The notes below the pieces were generated by a model, which searched no databases, was not told where the DNA came from, and saw only the letters and a program-made list of their open reading frames with translations. Positions 26,953-36,136 of a DNA stretch of 64,000 bases are shown piece by piece (position 1 is the stretch's first letter; each line of letters begins with the position of its first letter). The DNA is from an uncultured Bacilli bacterium (lineage in GTDB: Bacteria; Bacillota_I; Bacilli_A; RF39; UBA660): assembly GCA_934101185.1 (NCBI GenBank), contig CAKOQD010000001.1:186001-250000 (forward strand), given 5' to 3'. The translations under genes were made by a program, and so were the position numbers.

Positions 26953-27282
26953 ATGAATAATAGTTATTATAATCCTGGTTTTAATACCAACCCAAATCAA
27001 AATCTAAACACAATTCCAACAGGAATAAGTGAAGATCTTCCAATGGAACAATCATATGTAGAAAACATCTTAAGATTAAACAAAGGAAAAGTTGCAAGTA
27101 TATATATGACTTTTCCAGATTCAAACGAATATAGAGATAGAATATTCACCGGAGTCGTAGAACAAGCAGCAAGAGATCATGTTGTAATAAGTGATCCAAA
27201 AACTGGCAAATGGTATTTACTTCTATCAATATACGTTGATTTCATTGTATTTGATGAAGAAATAAACTATAAAGTAATTTAA
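26953..27282 (+). CDS. gerQ: GerQ-like spore coat protein
   Basis: A 109-residue protein with a flexible Asn/Pro/Gln-rich N-terminus and the conserved core SYVENILRLNKGKVASIY, FTGVVEQAARDHVVISDP and YLLLSIYVDFIVFDEEI. In B. subtilis GerQ (YwdL) is a coat protein cross-linked by transglutaminase and needed for CwlJ localisation. B. subtilis also has gerQ near ung, which is 0.6 kb away here, so synteny supports the call. GGTGAT precedes the ATG. Confidence 0.9.
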   Translation: MNNSYYNPGFNTNPNQNLNTIPTGISEDLPMEQSYVENILRLNKGKVASIYMTFPDSNEYRDRIFTGVVEQAARDHVVISDPKTGKWYLLLSIYVDFIVFDEEINYKVI

Positions 27283-27284
27283 TC

Positions 27285-27314
27285 AAAAAGAAACTATTTT
27301 TGTAGTTTCTTTTT
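27285..27314 (+). terminator. Terminator after gerQ
   Basis: AAAAAGAAACTA and TAGTTTCTTTTT form a strong stem with a T-run on the plus strand, directly after the gerQ stop. Confidence 0.85.
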
Positions 27315-27322
27315 AAAATTAA

Positions 27323-27352
27323 TGTAAATAATACTAAAAAATATGATATAAT
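27323..27352 (+). promoter_or_regulatory. Promoter of the LemA-like gene
   Basis: TGTAAA (27323-27328), 18 bases, then TATAAT (27347-27352) with a TGA extended -10 element. The -35 match is weak, the -10 perfect. Confidence 0.55.
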
Positions 27353-27375
27353 CTTTTTATAGGATTGGTGATAAA

Positions 27376-27876
27376 ATGATATATATAATTATTATAATAA
27401 CAATTATACTAGCATTACTAGCAATAGTATTTATAAAATATAAAAAATTAGAAGACCTTGAAAATGCAATAATAACTTGCGAAGACAACCTAGAAAACCA
27501 TTTAAAAGAAAAAAACGAAATAATAAAAGAAGTAATAAAAGATATAAATGATGAAGAATTAAACAAATTCACATATAATGAAGAAGAAACAATTCATGAA
27601 AAAGAGGACAACCTATTTAACATAAGATGGGATATTAACAAATACTTGTTAGAAAATCCTAAAAAAAATAAAAAATTTAAAAAAGAAATAATAAAACTAA
27701 ATGAAATTGATGATGACATCGAAGGATTAAAAGATTACTATAACGCAAACGTAATAAATTACAATGAAATATTCTTAAAAAAACCTATGAACTTAATATA
27801 TAAACTACTAAAATTCACTCAATACAAATCATTTAAACTTAGAAAAATAGATGATTATGAAATATTAAAAAATTAG
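27376..27876 (+). CDS. LemA-like membrane protein (divergent)
   Basis: A 166-residue protein with one N-terminal membrane span (residues 2-19, IYIIIIITIILALLAIVF) and a helical remainder. The end of the protein resembles LemA (YYNANVINYNEIFLKKPMNLI, compare the LemA pattern of YN, V, YN and P), and the central helices have suitable length. It is short and diverged. LemA function is not established. Its TAG stop overlaps the ung stop by three bases on the opposite strand. Confidence 0.6.
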   Translation: MIYIIIIITIILALLAIVFIKYKKLEDLENAIITCEDNLENHLKEKNEIIKEVIKDINDEELNKFTYNEEETIHEKEDNLFNIRWDINKYLLENPKKNKKFKKEIIKLNEIDDDIEGLKDYYNANVINYNEIFLKKPMNLIYKLLKFTQYKSFKLRKIDDYEILKN

Positions 27877-27909
27877 TCTATAGAAAAATCTATTGGACTA
27901 ATTTTTTTT
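27869..27909. terminator. Convergent terminator between the LemA-like gene and ung
   Basis: AATTAGTC and GACTAATT form a stem spanning the overlapping stop codons, with T-runs suitable for the plus strand and, less so, the minus strand. It lies inside the last codons of ung. Confidence 0.6.
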
Positions 27910-28535
27910 GATATCAAAAACTCATTAGCTTTAGAAAACGGTCTACTTCCAAAAAAACCATTATAACAAGAAAATGGCGAAGGATGTACAGATTCAAGTA
28001 TCAAATGATTAGGATTAGTAATAAACTTCTTCTTACTTCTTGCATAACTACCCCATAAAATAAATACAACAGGTACATCACGTTCATTAATCTTTTGTAT
28101 AACTGCATCAGTAAATAATTCCCAATTATACTTTTTATGAGACAAAGGACTATCCTTTTCAACAGTAAGGATACTATTTAAAAGAAAAACACCTTGCTTC
28201 GCCCATTTAGACAAATTACCACTCTCTGCAACTTCATAACCTAAATCATCATGCAACTCCTTATAAATATTTAAAAGTGAAGGTGGCTTTCTAATTCCAT
28301 CATTAACAGAAAAAGAAAGTCCCATAGCCTCACCCTCTCCATGATAAGGATCTTGCCCTAAAATAACAACCTTTACTTGATCATAATCAGTATATTTAAA
28401 AGCATTAAAAACATCATCAGCTTTTGGATAAACAGTATGTATTCTATATTCATTGCGTATATCACTAACTAACTTTTTAAAATACGGTTTAGAAAACTCA
28501 TCACAAAGAACAACATCCCACTTTTTATTAAGCAT
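27873..28535 (-). CDS. ung: Uracil-DNA glycosylase, family 1
   Basis: A 220-residue repair enzyme that removes uracil from DNA. The water-activating loop GQDPYHGEGEAMGLSFSV (Asp about residue 61) and the minor-groove loop HPSPFSCYNGFFG are complete, and LLNSILTVEKDSPLSH is typical. The start is preceded by TGGAGGTAG. Synteny with gerQ matches B. subtilis. Confidence 0.97.
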   Translation of the reverse strand: MLNKKWDVVLCDEFSKPYFKKLVSDIRNEYRIHTVYPKADDVFNAFKYTDYDQVKVVILGQDPYHGEGEAMGLSFSVNDGIRKPPSLLNIYKELHDDLGYEVAESGNLSKWAKQGVFLLNSILTVEKDSPLSHKKYNWELFTDAVIQKINERDVPVVFILWGSYARSKKKFITNPNHLILESVHPSPFSCYNGFFGSRPFSKANEFLISKKISPIDFSID

Positions 28536-28572
28536 AATACTACCTCCAAAAATATTTTACAACAAAAAACAA

Positions 28573-29847
28573 CTAATTACTAGACCTAACCTTCTTAACC
28601 ACAACATCCCTAAGCATAAATATAGAATAAGTATTTATAATAGTAAGCAATCCCACAAAAATATCAATAGTTCTCCAAACAATATAAGATGAAACAATGC
28701 CTCCTACAAACAAAGACAAAACTGTAACAATCTTAAGAATATTTATTAACAATTTTTTGTTAGTAAGTCCTTTTAAATTACTAAGAGCATAATAATATAC
28801 AGTTATAATCGTAGAAAAGGCAAATAAAACTAAAATAATAAGCAATAAAACCTCTCCAATATAACCAAAATGATAATTAAAAGCATACTTAGTAAGTTCA
28901 ATTCCATTCATCGAAGAAAACACTCCATAGTCGCTAGTGGCAATAATTAAAATCGTAACAAAAGAAACAATAAAACCAATAAAATAAGTAGAAACAATAC
29001 CAGTATTTCCTTGTTTAATAAAATCAGTATTACTACTAGTTCCACTTATCATTGCACTAGTACCAACACCAGCCTCAGTCTGAAAAATACCTTTTTGAAT
29101 ACCAATAAGCATTACATACAAAAAACCACCAGACATTGATTTAACATCAAATGCACTATAAAAAATATTAAAAAACAACTCCGGAATAAAAGAAATATTT
29201 TTCACAAACACTATCAAACCAATAAATAAATACATAAACATCATAATTGGAAAAATCTTATTACAAAGATTAGAAACAGTCTTAATTCCCTTTAAAAAAA
29301 CAAAACAAGACAATATTGTTATAATAAAAGAAACTACTACAATATTTATATTATACATATCTTCAATCAAAGAAACCATAGTATTATTTTGTATCGCAAT
29401 AAAACCAGTAGAATAAGAAACAATAGCCCAAATAGCATATAAAAAGGCAAGCTTCTTCTTTTTAAGACCATATTTAATATAATAAAAAGGTCCTCCTTGA
29501 CACCCATTATTGTCAACTTTTTTATATATAGTTGACAAAATGTTCTCCACAAAACAATTAATAGAAGTTAAAAATGTAATAACCCATATCCAAAAAACTG
29601 ATCCTAATCCCCCATAATAAATAGTAAAAGCAATACCCGCTAAAGAACCAACTCCTATTTTCGAAGACAAAGACATAATTAAACTATCCTTTGCGCTAAT
29701 ATCATTATGACTCTTCTCTGTTTTAAGACAAGACAACACTTTAAATAATTTGAGCTGAACAAACTTAAGTTTAAAAGTAAAATAAATACTAGATAAAAAA
29801 AGAAAAGAAACTGCAACAGCCCAAATAAGTTTATTAATAAGTTCCAT
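28573..29847 (-). CDS. Alanine/glycine:sodium symporter (AGCS family)
   Basis: A 424-residue transporter with about ten to eleven spans. Family signatures are seen in SSKIGVGSLAGIAFTIYYGG, GLGSVFWIWVITFL and IFQTEAGVGTSAMISGTS. Members import small amino acids (Ala, Gly, sometimes Gln) with Na+ or H+. It is not part of an obvious pathway here: the flanking genes are ung and rlmH. GGTGATGTT precedes the ATG. The exact substrate cannot be told from the sequence. Confidence 0.88.
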   Translation of the reverse strand: MELINKLIWAVAVSFLFLSSIYFTFKLKFVQLKLFKVLSCLKTEKSHNDISAKDSLIMSLSSKIGVGSLAGIAFTIYYGGLGSVFWIWVITFLTSINCFVENILSTIYKKVDNNGCQGGPFYYIKYGLKKKKLAFLYAIWAIVSYSTGFIAIQNNTMVSLIEDMYNINIVVVSFIITILSCFVFLKGIKTVSNLCNKIFPIMMFMYLFIGLIVFVKNISFIPELFFNIFYSAFDVKSMSGGFLYVMLIGIQKGIFQTEAGVGTSAMISGTSSNTDFIKQGNTGIVSTYFIGFIVSFVTILIIATSDYGVFSSMNGIELTKYAFNYHFGYIGEVLLLIILVLFAFSTIITVYYYALSNLKGLTNKKLLINILKIVTVLSLFVGGIVSSYIVWRTIDIFVGLLTIINTYSIFMLRDVVVKKVRSSN

Positions 29848-29869
29848 AACATCACCAATTAATTATATG

Positions 29870-29894
29870 AAAAAAAGTAGGAATTAACCTACTT
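29870..29894 (-). terminator. Terminator after rlmH
   Basis: AAGTAGG and CCTACTT form a stem beginning at the rlmH TAG stop and followed by a T-run on the minus strand. Confidence 0.85.
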
Positions 29895-30344
29895 ATGATA
29901 TTTTTCATTATTAATTATCTTAAAACTACGATAAATTTGTTCAAGTAATAAAACTCTAAACAACTGATGAGGAAAAGTCATCTTAGAAAAAGATATTCTT
30001 TTCTTAAACAAACTATATATTTCATCATCAAAGCCATTTGAAGACCCAATTATAAAAGTAATATTACTATTATAAGAAAGCTCATCATTAATAAAATCAG
30101 AAAACGAAACACTTGAATACTCAATGCCATTAACATCAAGCAAAACAACATTATCTTTTTCTTTAATATTTCTTAGTATAACATCCTTCTCTTTAGCTAA
30201 ACAACTCTTAACATCAACATCACTACAATCAGGAATTTCAATCAAAGAAATCTTAGTATACTTACTAAGTCTTTTAAGATACTCAGAAACAGCATCCCTA
30301 AAGTACTTTTCCTTTAACTTTCCAATACAAATAATCTTTATCAT
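29889..30344 (-). CDS. rlmH: 23S rRNA pseudouridine-1915 N3-methyltransferase
   Basis: A 151-residue SPOUT-class methyltransferase acting on the assembled 70S ribosome. It begins MIKIICIGKLKEKYF and has the knot motifs VVLLDVNGIEYSS and ITFIIGSSNGF, followed by MTFPHQLFRVLLLEQIYRSFKIINNEKYHK, the highly conserved C-terminus. The start codon overlaps the walJ stop by one base. walJ-rlmH order is as in B. subtilis. Confidence 0.97.
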   Translation of the reverse strand: MIKIICIGKLKEKYFRDAVSEYLKRLSKYTKISLIEIPDCSDVDVKSCLAKEKDVILRNIKEKDNVVLLDVNGIEYSSVSFSDFINDELSYNSNITFIIGSSNGFDDEIYSLFKKRISFSKMTFPHQLFRVLLLEQIYRSFKIINNEKYHK

Positions 30345-31066
30345 TAAATAACTACCTCTTCCAATGCTTCAAACTGTTTAGCAACAAGAATTTCTATATC
30401 ATCATTCAAACCATTACGCATAATATCATATACAAGCTTACTATCATTATTTTCCAAAGACAAATGAGCAAGTATAACACACTTAGTTCTAGAACCAACA
30501 AGACCTTTCAAATAAGTAAGAGCTTGTTCATTAGATAAATGCCCTTCATCACTAAGTATTCTCATTTGTAAATAAAATGGTTTAGAACTATGCCTTAACA
30601 TATCAACATCATGATTACTTTCCATAATATATATATCCTTATTACCAATTTCTTCTAAAACATTCTTATTAATATAACCAGTATCAGTAATATAAACAAG
30701 CTCTTTATCACCATCACTAATAATCATTCCACAGCAATAACTATCATGAGACAAATCAAACAATTTCAAAGAAGTATCTCCAATACTAAACTGTCTTTCA
30801 TTATTAATTTTATCATAAGACACTAAATTTCCAAGATCAGCCATAGTATAAACAATAGGATTCTTTTTCAATACAGATTTAAGCCCTCCGATATGATCTT
30901 TATGAGTATGAGTAATAACAACAATATCAATATTAGGAGTATCTCCACCTAATCTTTCAGAAATATTTTTATATGTTAGTCCTGCATCTATTAAAATATT
31001 ACAAGAAGCAGTCTCAACAATAGTAGCATTACCACGAGAACCACTTCCAATTACTCTAACCTTCAT
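30344..31066 (-). CDS. walJ: WalJ (YycJ) metallo-beta-lactamase fold exonuclease-like protein
   Basis: A 240-residue MBL-fold protein with the metal-binding THTHKDHIGG (about residues 52-61) and further ligands in LFDLSHDSYCCG, VYITDTGYI and VILAHLSLEN. WalJ proteins are linked to coordination of cell-wall and DNA metabolism, and relatives are nucleases. The walRK-HI genes that normally precede it are absent here; the upstream neighbour is a LysM-G5-M23 peptidase instead. One-base overlaps join all three genes. Confidence 0.9.
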   Translation of the reverse strand: MKVRVIGSGSRGNATIVETASCNILIDAGLTYKNISERLGGDTPNIDIVVITHTHKDHIGGLKSVLKKNPIVYTMADLGNLVSYDKINNERQFSIGDTSLKLFDLSHDSYCCGMIISDGDKELVYITDTGYINKNVLEEIGNKDIYIMESNHDVDMLRHSSKPFYLQMRILSDEGHLSNEQALTYLKGLVGSRTKCVILAHLSLENNDSKLVYDIMRNGLNDDIEILVAKQFEALEEVVI

Positions 31067-32565
31067 TAATAAAGTGAGAATGGGTTGACAACAGAACCAT
31101 TTCTATACACAGCATAATGAAGATGCGTTCCAAATGAAAAACCTGAATTTCCCATAGTTCCTATAACTTGTTTTTTAGATACAACTTGACCAACACTAAC
31201 ATTAACACTATTTAAATGGGCATACAAAGTTACCACACCATTTCCATGATTAATTTCAACATAATTACCATAATTTACAACACTCGTATTATTACCATAA
31301 CCAGTAGCAATTTCAGTAACAGTACCACCTTGAGCAGCATATATTGGAGAACCAAGACCAGTACACGAAATATCAAGCGCATAATGTCTTTCATAAGAAC
31401 GATACTCACCATAACTAGAAGTCAAACAATAACCACTTTTAGTAGGCCATGCCCAGTAACCATCCGGAGCACTATAATTAATTGAACCAATATAACTTCC
31501 ACTCCAAGTAGTACGTTTAGTACCAACCTTAACAATTTTATCAACAGGTTCCTTTAATACTTCAGAAGAAACCCCAACAGCACTAACTATAAAACCATTC
31601 TTTCTTTGTACTTTTTTAGTAACCTTTTCTACACCATTTTCACCCTTCTTAACAGTTTTAGATTGTCCTACATACATAGAACTATCCTTTTGTTCAATAG
31701 TATCATACTTAATAGTTTGTTTAGCAACTTCATGTGTAACTTCAGTAACAGTAATTTGAGGCTCAATCAAATTAACAACTAGTTCTTGTCCCTCATATAA
31801 AAGAGCATCCTCACCAGATAAATCATTATTAGCAACCAATAATTCTTTTATATTAAGTTTATTAGCCTCTGCAATAGATACCAATGTATCACTAGCCTTA
31901 CATTTATAAGTCTTTTGCTTATCTAAATTACCAAATATTAAATACTTAGTAAGTTCCTTTGTCGCAGAAACACTATCATGATCATAAAATATCTTCTCAT
32001 TAACAGGAACTCTTCCCTTTTTTATAGTAATCTCATCCTCAATATAAACATTTTCAATAATAGTTCCTTCATCCACTATATCTTGTTGTTGTTCCCTAAG
32101 ATAAGCATCATACTTATCCTTATCAACAAACGATCTAACAGTCTCATTTATTGAATCAGTAAAAACCTTTTTATTAAGTACATAAAGCTTCAAATCATTG
32201 TCTTTCTTCTTTATAGTGATAATATAACCATCAATAGTAAAAGCCTTTTCATTAGAAATCTTATTATAAACCTCAGCAACCGAAGAAATCTTCTCATTAT
32301 AAGTAATTTCTTTTTCAATCTTTAAATTATTAGGTTCATATACTCTAGAAACATTATACTGTTCCTTTATAGCATTTTGCTTTTCATTTATATAAGATTC
32401 AAACTCACTCTTAGACTTAATAAGTCCAATAGACTTACCCTCTAAATAAACACGATAAACATCTTGTGCTTCATAATAAACATTTTTAGTATTATCAACA
32501 AAAACAAGTCCAATTGCAAGAACAAAAGCTAAAAAAACTGTAAAAATTGCACTAGTCTTATTCAC
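31066..32565 (-). CDS. LysM-G5-M23 cell wall endopeptidase
   Basis: A 499-residue exported protein: N-terminal membrane anchor or signal (about residues 5-25), an N-terminal region of unknown fold (about 30-200), a LysM domain (about 210-260; YKCKASDTLVSIAEANKL), a G5 domain (about 270-350) and a C-terminal M23 peptidase (YALDISCTG, HLHYAV). It should cut peptidoglycan peptides while bound to glycan. The GTG at 32565 (MNKTSAIFTVFLAF) is preferred because GGTGAT lies five bases upstream, inside dnaB. The order dnaB, peptidase, walJ suggests envelope and WalJ functions are co-expressed. Confidence 0.9.
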   Translation of the reverse strand: MNKTSAIFTVFLAFVLAIGLVFVDNTKNVYYEAQDVYRVYLEGKSIGLIKSKSEFESYINEKQNAIKEQYNVSRVYEPNNLKIEKEITYNEKISSVAEVYNKISNEKAFTIDGYIITIKKKDNDLKLYVLNKKVFTDSINETVRSFVDKDKYDAYLREQQQDIVDEGTIIENVYIEDEITIKKGRVPVNEKIFYDHDSVSATKELTKYLIFGNLDKQKTYKCKASDTLVSIAEANKLNIKELLVANNDLSGEDALLYEGQELVVNLIEPQITVTEVTHEVAKQTIKYDTIEQKDSSMYVGQSKTVKKGENGVEKVTKKVQRKNGFIVSAVGVSSEVLKEPVDKIVKVGTKRTTWSGSYIGSINYSAPDGYWAWPTKSGYCLTSSYGEYRSYERHYALDISCTGLGSPIYAAQGGTVTEIATGYGNNTSVVNYGNYVEINHGNGVVTLYAHLNSVNVSVGQVVSKKQVIGTMGNSGFSFGTHLHYAVYRNGSVVNPFSLY

Positions 32566-33919
32566 TCTTATCACCAACCTCTTTAATATCATTAGTATAA
32601 TTCATAAAAGATTGAGTATTCTTTTTAAAAAGTAACTCAGCAGTACCAGTACTACCATTCCTATTCTTACGCAAAATAACTTCTATTTTACTAATATTAT
32701 CCGGAGTACTAACCTCTTTATTATGATAATCATCACGATACAAAAATGCAACTATATCAGCATCTTGTTCAATTTGACCAGATTCCCTTAAATCACTAAG
32801 TATAGGTCTTTTATCCTCACGAGCCTCAAGCGCACGAGACAACTGAGCCAAAGCAAGAATAGGTATTTGAAGTTCCAAAGCAAGAGCCTTAAGAGCACGT
32901 GATATTTCAGAAACTTCTTGTTGCCTTTGACCAGAATATCTACTCATTCCATTAATTAATGTAAGATAATCAATAACAATAAGTGCTAAATTAGGATCTT
33001 GTGCTTTAACCCTTCTTGACTTTGCCTTTATGTCACCCACTGTAATATTAGTAGTATCCGCTATATAGATATTCGTATCAGCAAGAGTAGCCATAGCACT
33101 AGTTACTCTAGACCAATCCTTATTTTCTAAATTACCATTCTTTAATTTAAAAGCTTCAATTTGCCCAACTGATGCAATCATACGTGGAACAACTTGCTCA
33201 GCCAACATTTCAAGAGTAAAGATAATAACAGACTTCTTATCATTAATAGCAACATTTTGTGCAATATTAAGAGCAAGAGCAGTCTTACCTACAGATGGAC
33301 GAGCTGCTAAAATAATAAGCTCTCCTGGATGAAAACCATCAGTCAACTTATCAATATCAATATAACCAGAAGAAAGTCCACTAATCTTTCCTTTATTAGC
33401 AGCAAGCTTTTCCAAATTAGTTTGAACATTAGTAAGAACCTCAGGCATATGCTTAAAATCAGTAGCCTTTCTATCTTTTACAACTTCCAAAATCTTACTT
33501 TCAGCTTTATCCAAAGTTTCTTCCAAATTATATTCATTACTATATCCCAAAGAAGCAATATCAGTAGCGCTATCAATAAGTCTTCTTAAAACACTTTTTT
33601 CCTCAACAATATTAATATAATAAGAAACATTCGAAGCAATCGGAGTTTGTTCCATAATCTCAGTTATATACTCAACTCCACCAACCGCACTAAGTAAACC
33701 TTGATCTTTTAATTCATTAGTAAGTGTTGTAAAATCAACCGGAATGCCATTATCATATAATTTCTTAATAGCATTAAAAAGCTTGCCATGTTTATCTAAA
33801 TAAAAACTTTCAGGAGCCAAGCTCTCTATCGCTTCAACAATTGCACTCTTAGAAAGTAACATTGCTCCAATAACAGATTGTTCAGCTTCTATATTTTGTG
33901 GTATTTCTCTATTCACCAT
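32558..33919 (-). CDS. dnaB: Replicative DNA helicase
   Basis: A 453-residue hexameric helicase (called DnaC in B. subtilis). The N-terminal domain (QNIEAEQSVIGAMLL) binds primase, and the RecA-like domain has Walker A ARPSVGKTALALNIA (about residues 208-222) and the LSQLSRALEAREDKRP motif. No intein interrupts Walker A. It follows rplI as in B. subtilis. Confidence 0.97.
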   Translation of the reverse strand: MVNREIPQNIEAEQSVIGAMLLSKSAIVEAIESLAPESFYLDKHGKLFNAIKKLYDNGIPVDFTTLTNELKDQGLLSAVGGVEYITEIMEQTPIASNVSYYINIVEEKSVLRRLIDSATDIASLGYSNEYNLEETLDKAESKILEVVKDRKATDFKHMPEVLTNVQTNLEKLAANKGKISGLSSGYIDIDKLTDGFHPGELIILAARPSVGKTALALNIAQNVAINDKKSVIIFTLEMLAEQVVPRMIASVGQIEAFKLKNGNLENKDWSRVTSAMATLADTNIYIADTTNITVGDIKAKSRRVKAQDPNLALIVIDYLTLINGMSRYSGQRQQEVSEISRALKALALELQIPILALAQLSRALEAREDKRPILSDLRESGQIEQDADIVAFLYRDDYHNKEVSTPDNISKIEVILRKNRNGSTGTAELLFKKNTQSFMNYTNDIKEVGDKSE

Positions 33920-33924
33920 ATCAC

Positions 33925-34359
33925 CTACTTCTTCAATTCAACTCTTACAATAGCAAAAATATCTTTATACAAATCTATTCTAACTTCATGATAACCCAAA
34001 CTACTAAGTGGACTATCTATAACAATTTGATTCTTAGAAATACTATACTTATCAAGTTTATCTTTAATTTGTTTAGCAGAAACACTTCCAAAAACCTTAT
34101 CTCCCTCTCCTGTTTTAACAACAAAAGAAATTTTTTCACCTTCAATTTTATTTTTCATATCAAGAGCCATTTTTCTATTATAATCATCAAGTTCTTTTTT
34201 CTCTTTCTTTTGTTTATTTAAAATACTCATATTAACATCATTCTTTTTAACAGCATAACCATTCTTAATTAAAAAGTTTTGAGCATAACCATCTTTTACT
34301 TCCTTAATTTCTCCCTTTTTACCTTGATTCTTTAAATCTTTTATAAATATAACTTGCAT
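33925..34359 (-). CDS. rplI: Ribosomal protein L9
   Basis: A 144-residue protein with the N-terminal rRNA-binding domain (MQVIFIKDLKNQGKKGEIKEVKDGYAQNFLI, here cited by its flanks), a long connecting helix (about residues 40-75) and a C-terminal domain. The sequence is somewhat diverged in the C-terminal domain but has the normal length. It sits between the DHH phosphodiesterase gene and dnaB. Confidence 0.95.
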   Translation of the reverse strand: MQVIFIKDLKNQGKKGEIKEVKDGYAQNFLIKNGYAVKKNDVNMSILNKQKKEKKELDDYNRKMALDMKNKIEGEKISFVVKTGEGDKVFGSVSAKQIKDKLDKYSISKNQIVIDSPLSSLGYHEVRIDLYKDIFAIVRVELKK

Positions 34360-34363
34360 AATC

Positions 34364-35323
34364 TCACCTCTTTATAAGTTTAAGAATTTTATTTTCAACA
34401 TCATCTATTTCAGCATTTTCAATAACAGCAGCACCTTCATTCTTGTTGCCACCACCACCAAAATTAGCCATAAATTTGTTAACATCAATCTTATCAATAG
34501 ATCTAGCACTTATTCCAATAACATCATCATCTATCTTAGCAGTAACTACACAACTCTTAATATCTTGAAAAGTAAGTAAAGAGTCTGCTACCATCGCTAT
34601 ATCCTTTCTAGAATATATGTCATTAGACTTATCAACAACAACTGCAAAGTCATTATACATAGTAGTCTTTTCAATCAACTTAACCTTTCTCAAATAACTA
34701 TTAAAATCATCTTTTAATAACTCTTGAGATTGATTCATATCAGCATTATTACTAAGTAAATAATAACAGTAAAAGAAAGTCCTACGATTAAGCTTATAAC
34801 TAAGTCCATTAGTATCCAATATAATTCCAGACAAAAGCAATGTTGCATACATCTTTGGTATCTTTACCCTAAACTTTCTAAGCAACATAGAAACAATTTC
34901 AGAAACACTACTAACAGTCCTATCAATATATAAATAATCAGTATCAATAGTATCACTATTAGTATCATGATGATCTATTATAATAACTTTAGAATAAGAA
35001 GATATTTTATCTAAACAAATAAGTTTTTTCTTGTTAACATCAAGTATAACAATTAAACTCTTATCATCAATTAAATCATCAGCGGCCTTACTATCAATAA
35101 AATTAATACCCTTCATCTTTTCAAGAGCCTTATTTATTCCATAATCAAATTCCTTATCATCACTAACTAAATAAAACTTTTTCTTATACTTTTTACATAT
35201 TAAAGAAAAACCAAGAACTGATGCAAAAGCATCCATATCCATATTGTTATGTCCAAGAATAAAAATCTTTTTTGATAAAAACAATTCTTTAGCTAGAATT
35301 TTTTTTAAACTTTTAAAATCCAT
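34364..35323 (-). CDS. DHH-DHHA1 phosphodiesterase (GdpP-position, lacking the membrane/PAS/GGDEF part)
   Basis: A 319-residue protein with DHH domain motifs GHNNMDMDA (residues 24-32), DVN near 95 and DHHD (117-120), and a C-terminal DHHA1 domain. In B. subtilis this position (upstream of rplI-dnaB) holds GdpP/YybT, a c-di-AMP phosphodiesterase of about 650 residues with two spans, PAS and degenerate GGDEF domains. Here only the DHH-DHHA1 half exists and the protein is soluble. The usual GGGGH motif of DHHA1 reads GGGGN (289-293). It may act on c-di-AMP or pApA, or as a nanoRNase. Confidence 0.8.
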   Translation of the reverse strand: MDFKSLKKILAKELFLSKKIFILGHNNMDMDAFASVLGFSLICKKYKKKFYLVSDDKEFDYGINKALEKMKGINFIDSKAADDLIDDKSLIVILDVNKKKLICLDKISSYSKVIIIDHHDTNSDTIDTDYLYIDRTVSSVSEIVSMLLRKFRVKIPKMYATLLLSGIILDTNGLSYKLNRRTFFYCYYLLSNNADMNQSQELLKDDFNSYLRKVKLIEKTTMYNDFAVVVDKSNDIYSRKDIAMVADSLLTFQDIKSCVVTAKIDDDVIGISARSIDKIDVNKFMANFGGGGNKNEGAAVIENAEIDDVENKILKLIKR

Positions 35324-35343
35324 AACTCCTCCTTGTCCACTCT

Positions 35344-35372
35344 ATTATACTATATTTTTTATCATATGTCAT
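35344..35372 (-). promoter_or_regulatory. Promoter of the DHH-rplI-dnaB operon
   Basis: ATGACA (35372-35367), 17 bases, then TATAAT (35349-35344), ending about 20 bases before the start codon, with AAGGAGG after it. Confidence 0.7.
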
Positions 35373-35380
35373 TTACAAAG

Positions 35381-35410
35381 AAAAAAAATAAACAATTTCT
35401 TGTTTATTTT
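35381..35410 (-). terminator. Terminator of the rpsF-ssb-rpsR operon
   Basis: AAATAAACAA and TTGTTTATTT form a stem overlapping the rpsR stop codon and are followed by a T-run on the minus strand. Confidence 0.85.
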
Positions 35411-35619
35411 GTAAATGGTAATAAAGCAATCATACGAGCTCTTTTAATTTGTTCAGCAATATATCTTTGATGTTTAGCACAAGCTCCAGTTACACGTCTA
35501 GGTAAAATCTTACCTTTTTCATTAACATATTTTTTAAGTATTTCTACATCTTTATAATTAATTTGTTTACCAGCACACATGTAACAAACTTTTTTTCTTT
35601 TTCTATAAAATTCTGCCAT
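35404..35619 (-). CDS. rpsR: Ribosomal protein S18
   Basis: A 71-residue small-subunit protein. It has KVCYMCAGK near the start and the conserved ILPRRVTGACAKHQR later on; CxxC plus C and H suggests the zinc-binding (C+) form of S18. RRVTG is the S6/16S contact region. The order rpsF-ssb-rpsR is standard. Confidence 0.97.
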   Translation of the reverse strand: MAEFYRKRKKVCYMCAGKQINYKDVEILKKYVNEKGKILPRRVTGACAKHQRYIAEQIKRARMIALLPFTK

Positions 35620-35633
35620 AATTTTCCTCCTTC

Positions 35634-36125
35634 TTAGAAAGGCAATTCATTGTCTCCAATTTTAATTTCATCACCAAAATCTTTGAATGGATCATCCACT
35701 ACATTTGTAGTTTGATTATTACCAAAATCATATGGTGTTGCCTCATTATTTACTGGAGCAGATTGATAATTATTTTGAGTAGGAGCATTACCTCTTTGTT
35801 CACGACTAGCTCTAGATTCAATAAAATGAACAGCATCTGCTACAACTTCAGTAACATATCTTTTTTGACCATTTTGATCATCATAAGATCTTGTTTGAAT
35901 TCTACCTTCAACTGCGATTTGACTTCCTTGATTAATATAATTTTTAACGTTTTCTGCTTGTTTACCCCAAACAACAACAGGTATAAAGTCAGCTTCTCTT
36001 TCACCATTTTGATTAGTAAATTGTCTATTTACAGCAAGAGTAAAAGATGCAACCGCTCTATTACTTGAAGTATATCTTAATTCAGGGTCTCTAGTTAATC
36101 TACCAATTAAACATACTTTATTCAT
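35634..36125 (-). CDS. ssb: Single-stranded DNA-binding protein
   Basis: A 163-residue SSB. N-terminal OB fold (residues about 1-105: MNKVCLIGRLTRDPELRYT, ADFIPVVVWGKQAENV, GRIQTRSYDDQNGQK) followed by a Gln/Asn-rich linker and the acidic C-terminal tip IGDNELPF, which recruits repair and replication proteins. Lies between rpsF and rpsR as usual. Confidence 0.97.
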   Translation of the reverse strand: MNKVCLIGRLTRDPELRYTSSNRAVASFTLAVNRQFTNQNGEREADFIPVVVWGKQAENVKNYINQGSQIAVEGRIQTRSYDDQNGQKRYVTEVVADAVHFIESRASREQRGNAPTQNNYQSAPVNNEATPYDFGNNQTTNVVDDPFKDFGDEIKIGDNELPF

Positions 36126-36136
36126 AATTTACCTCA

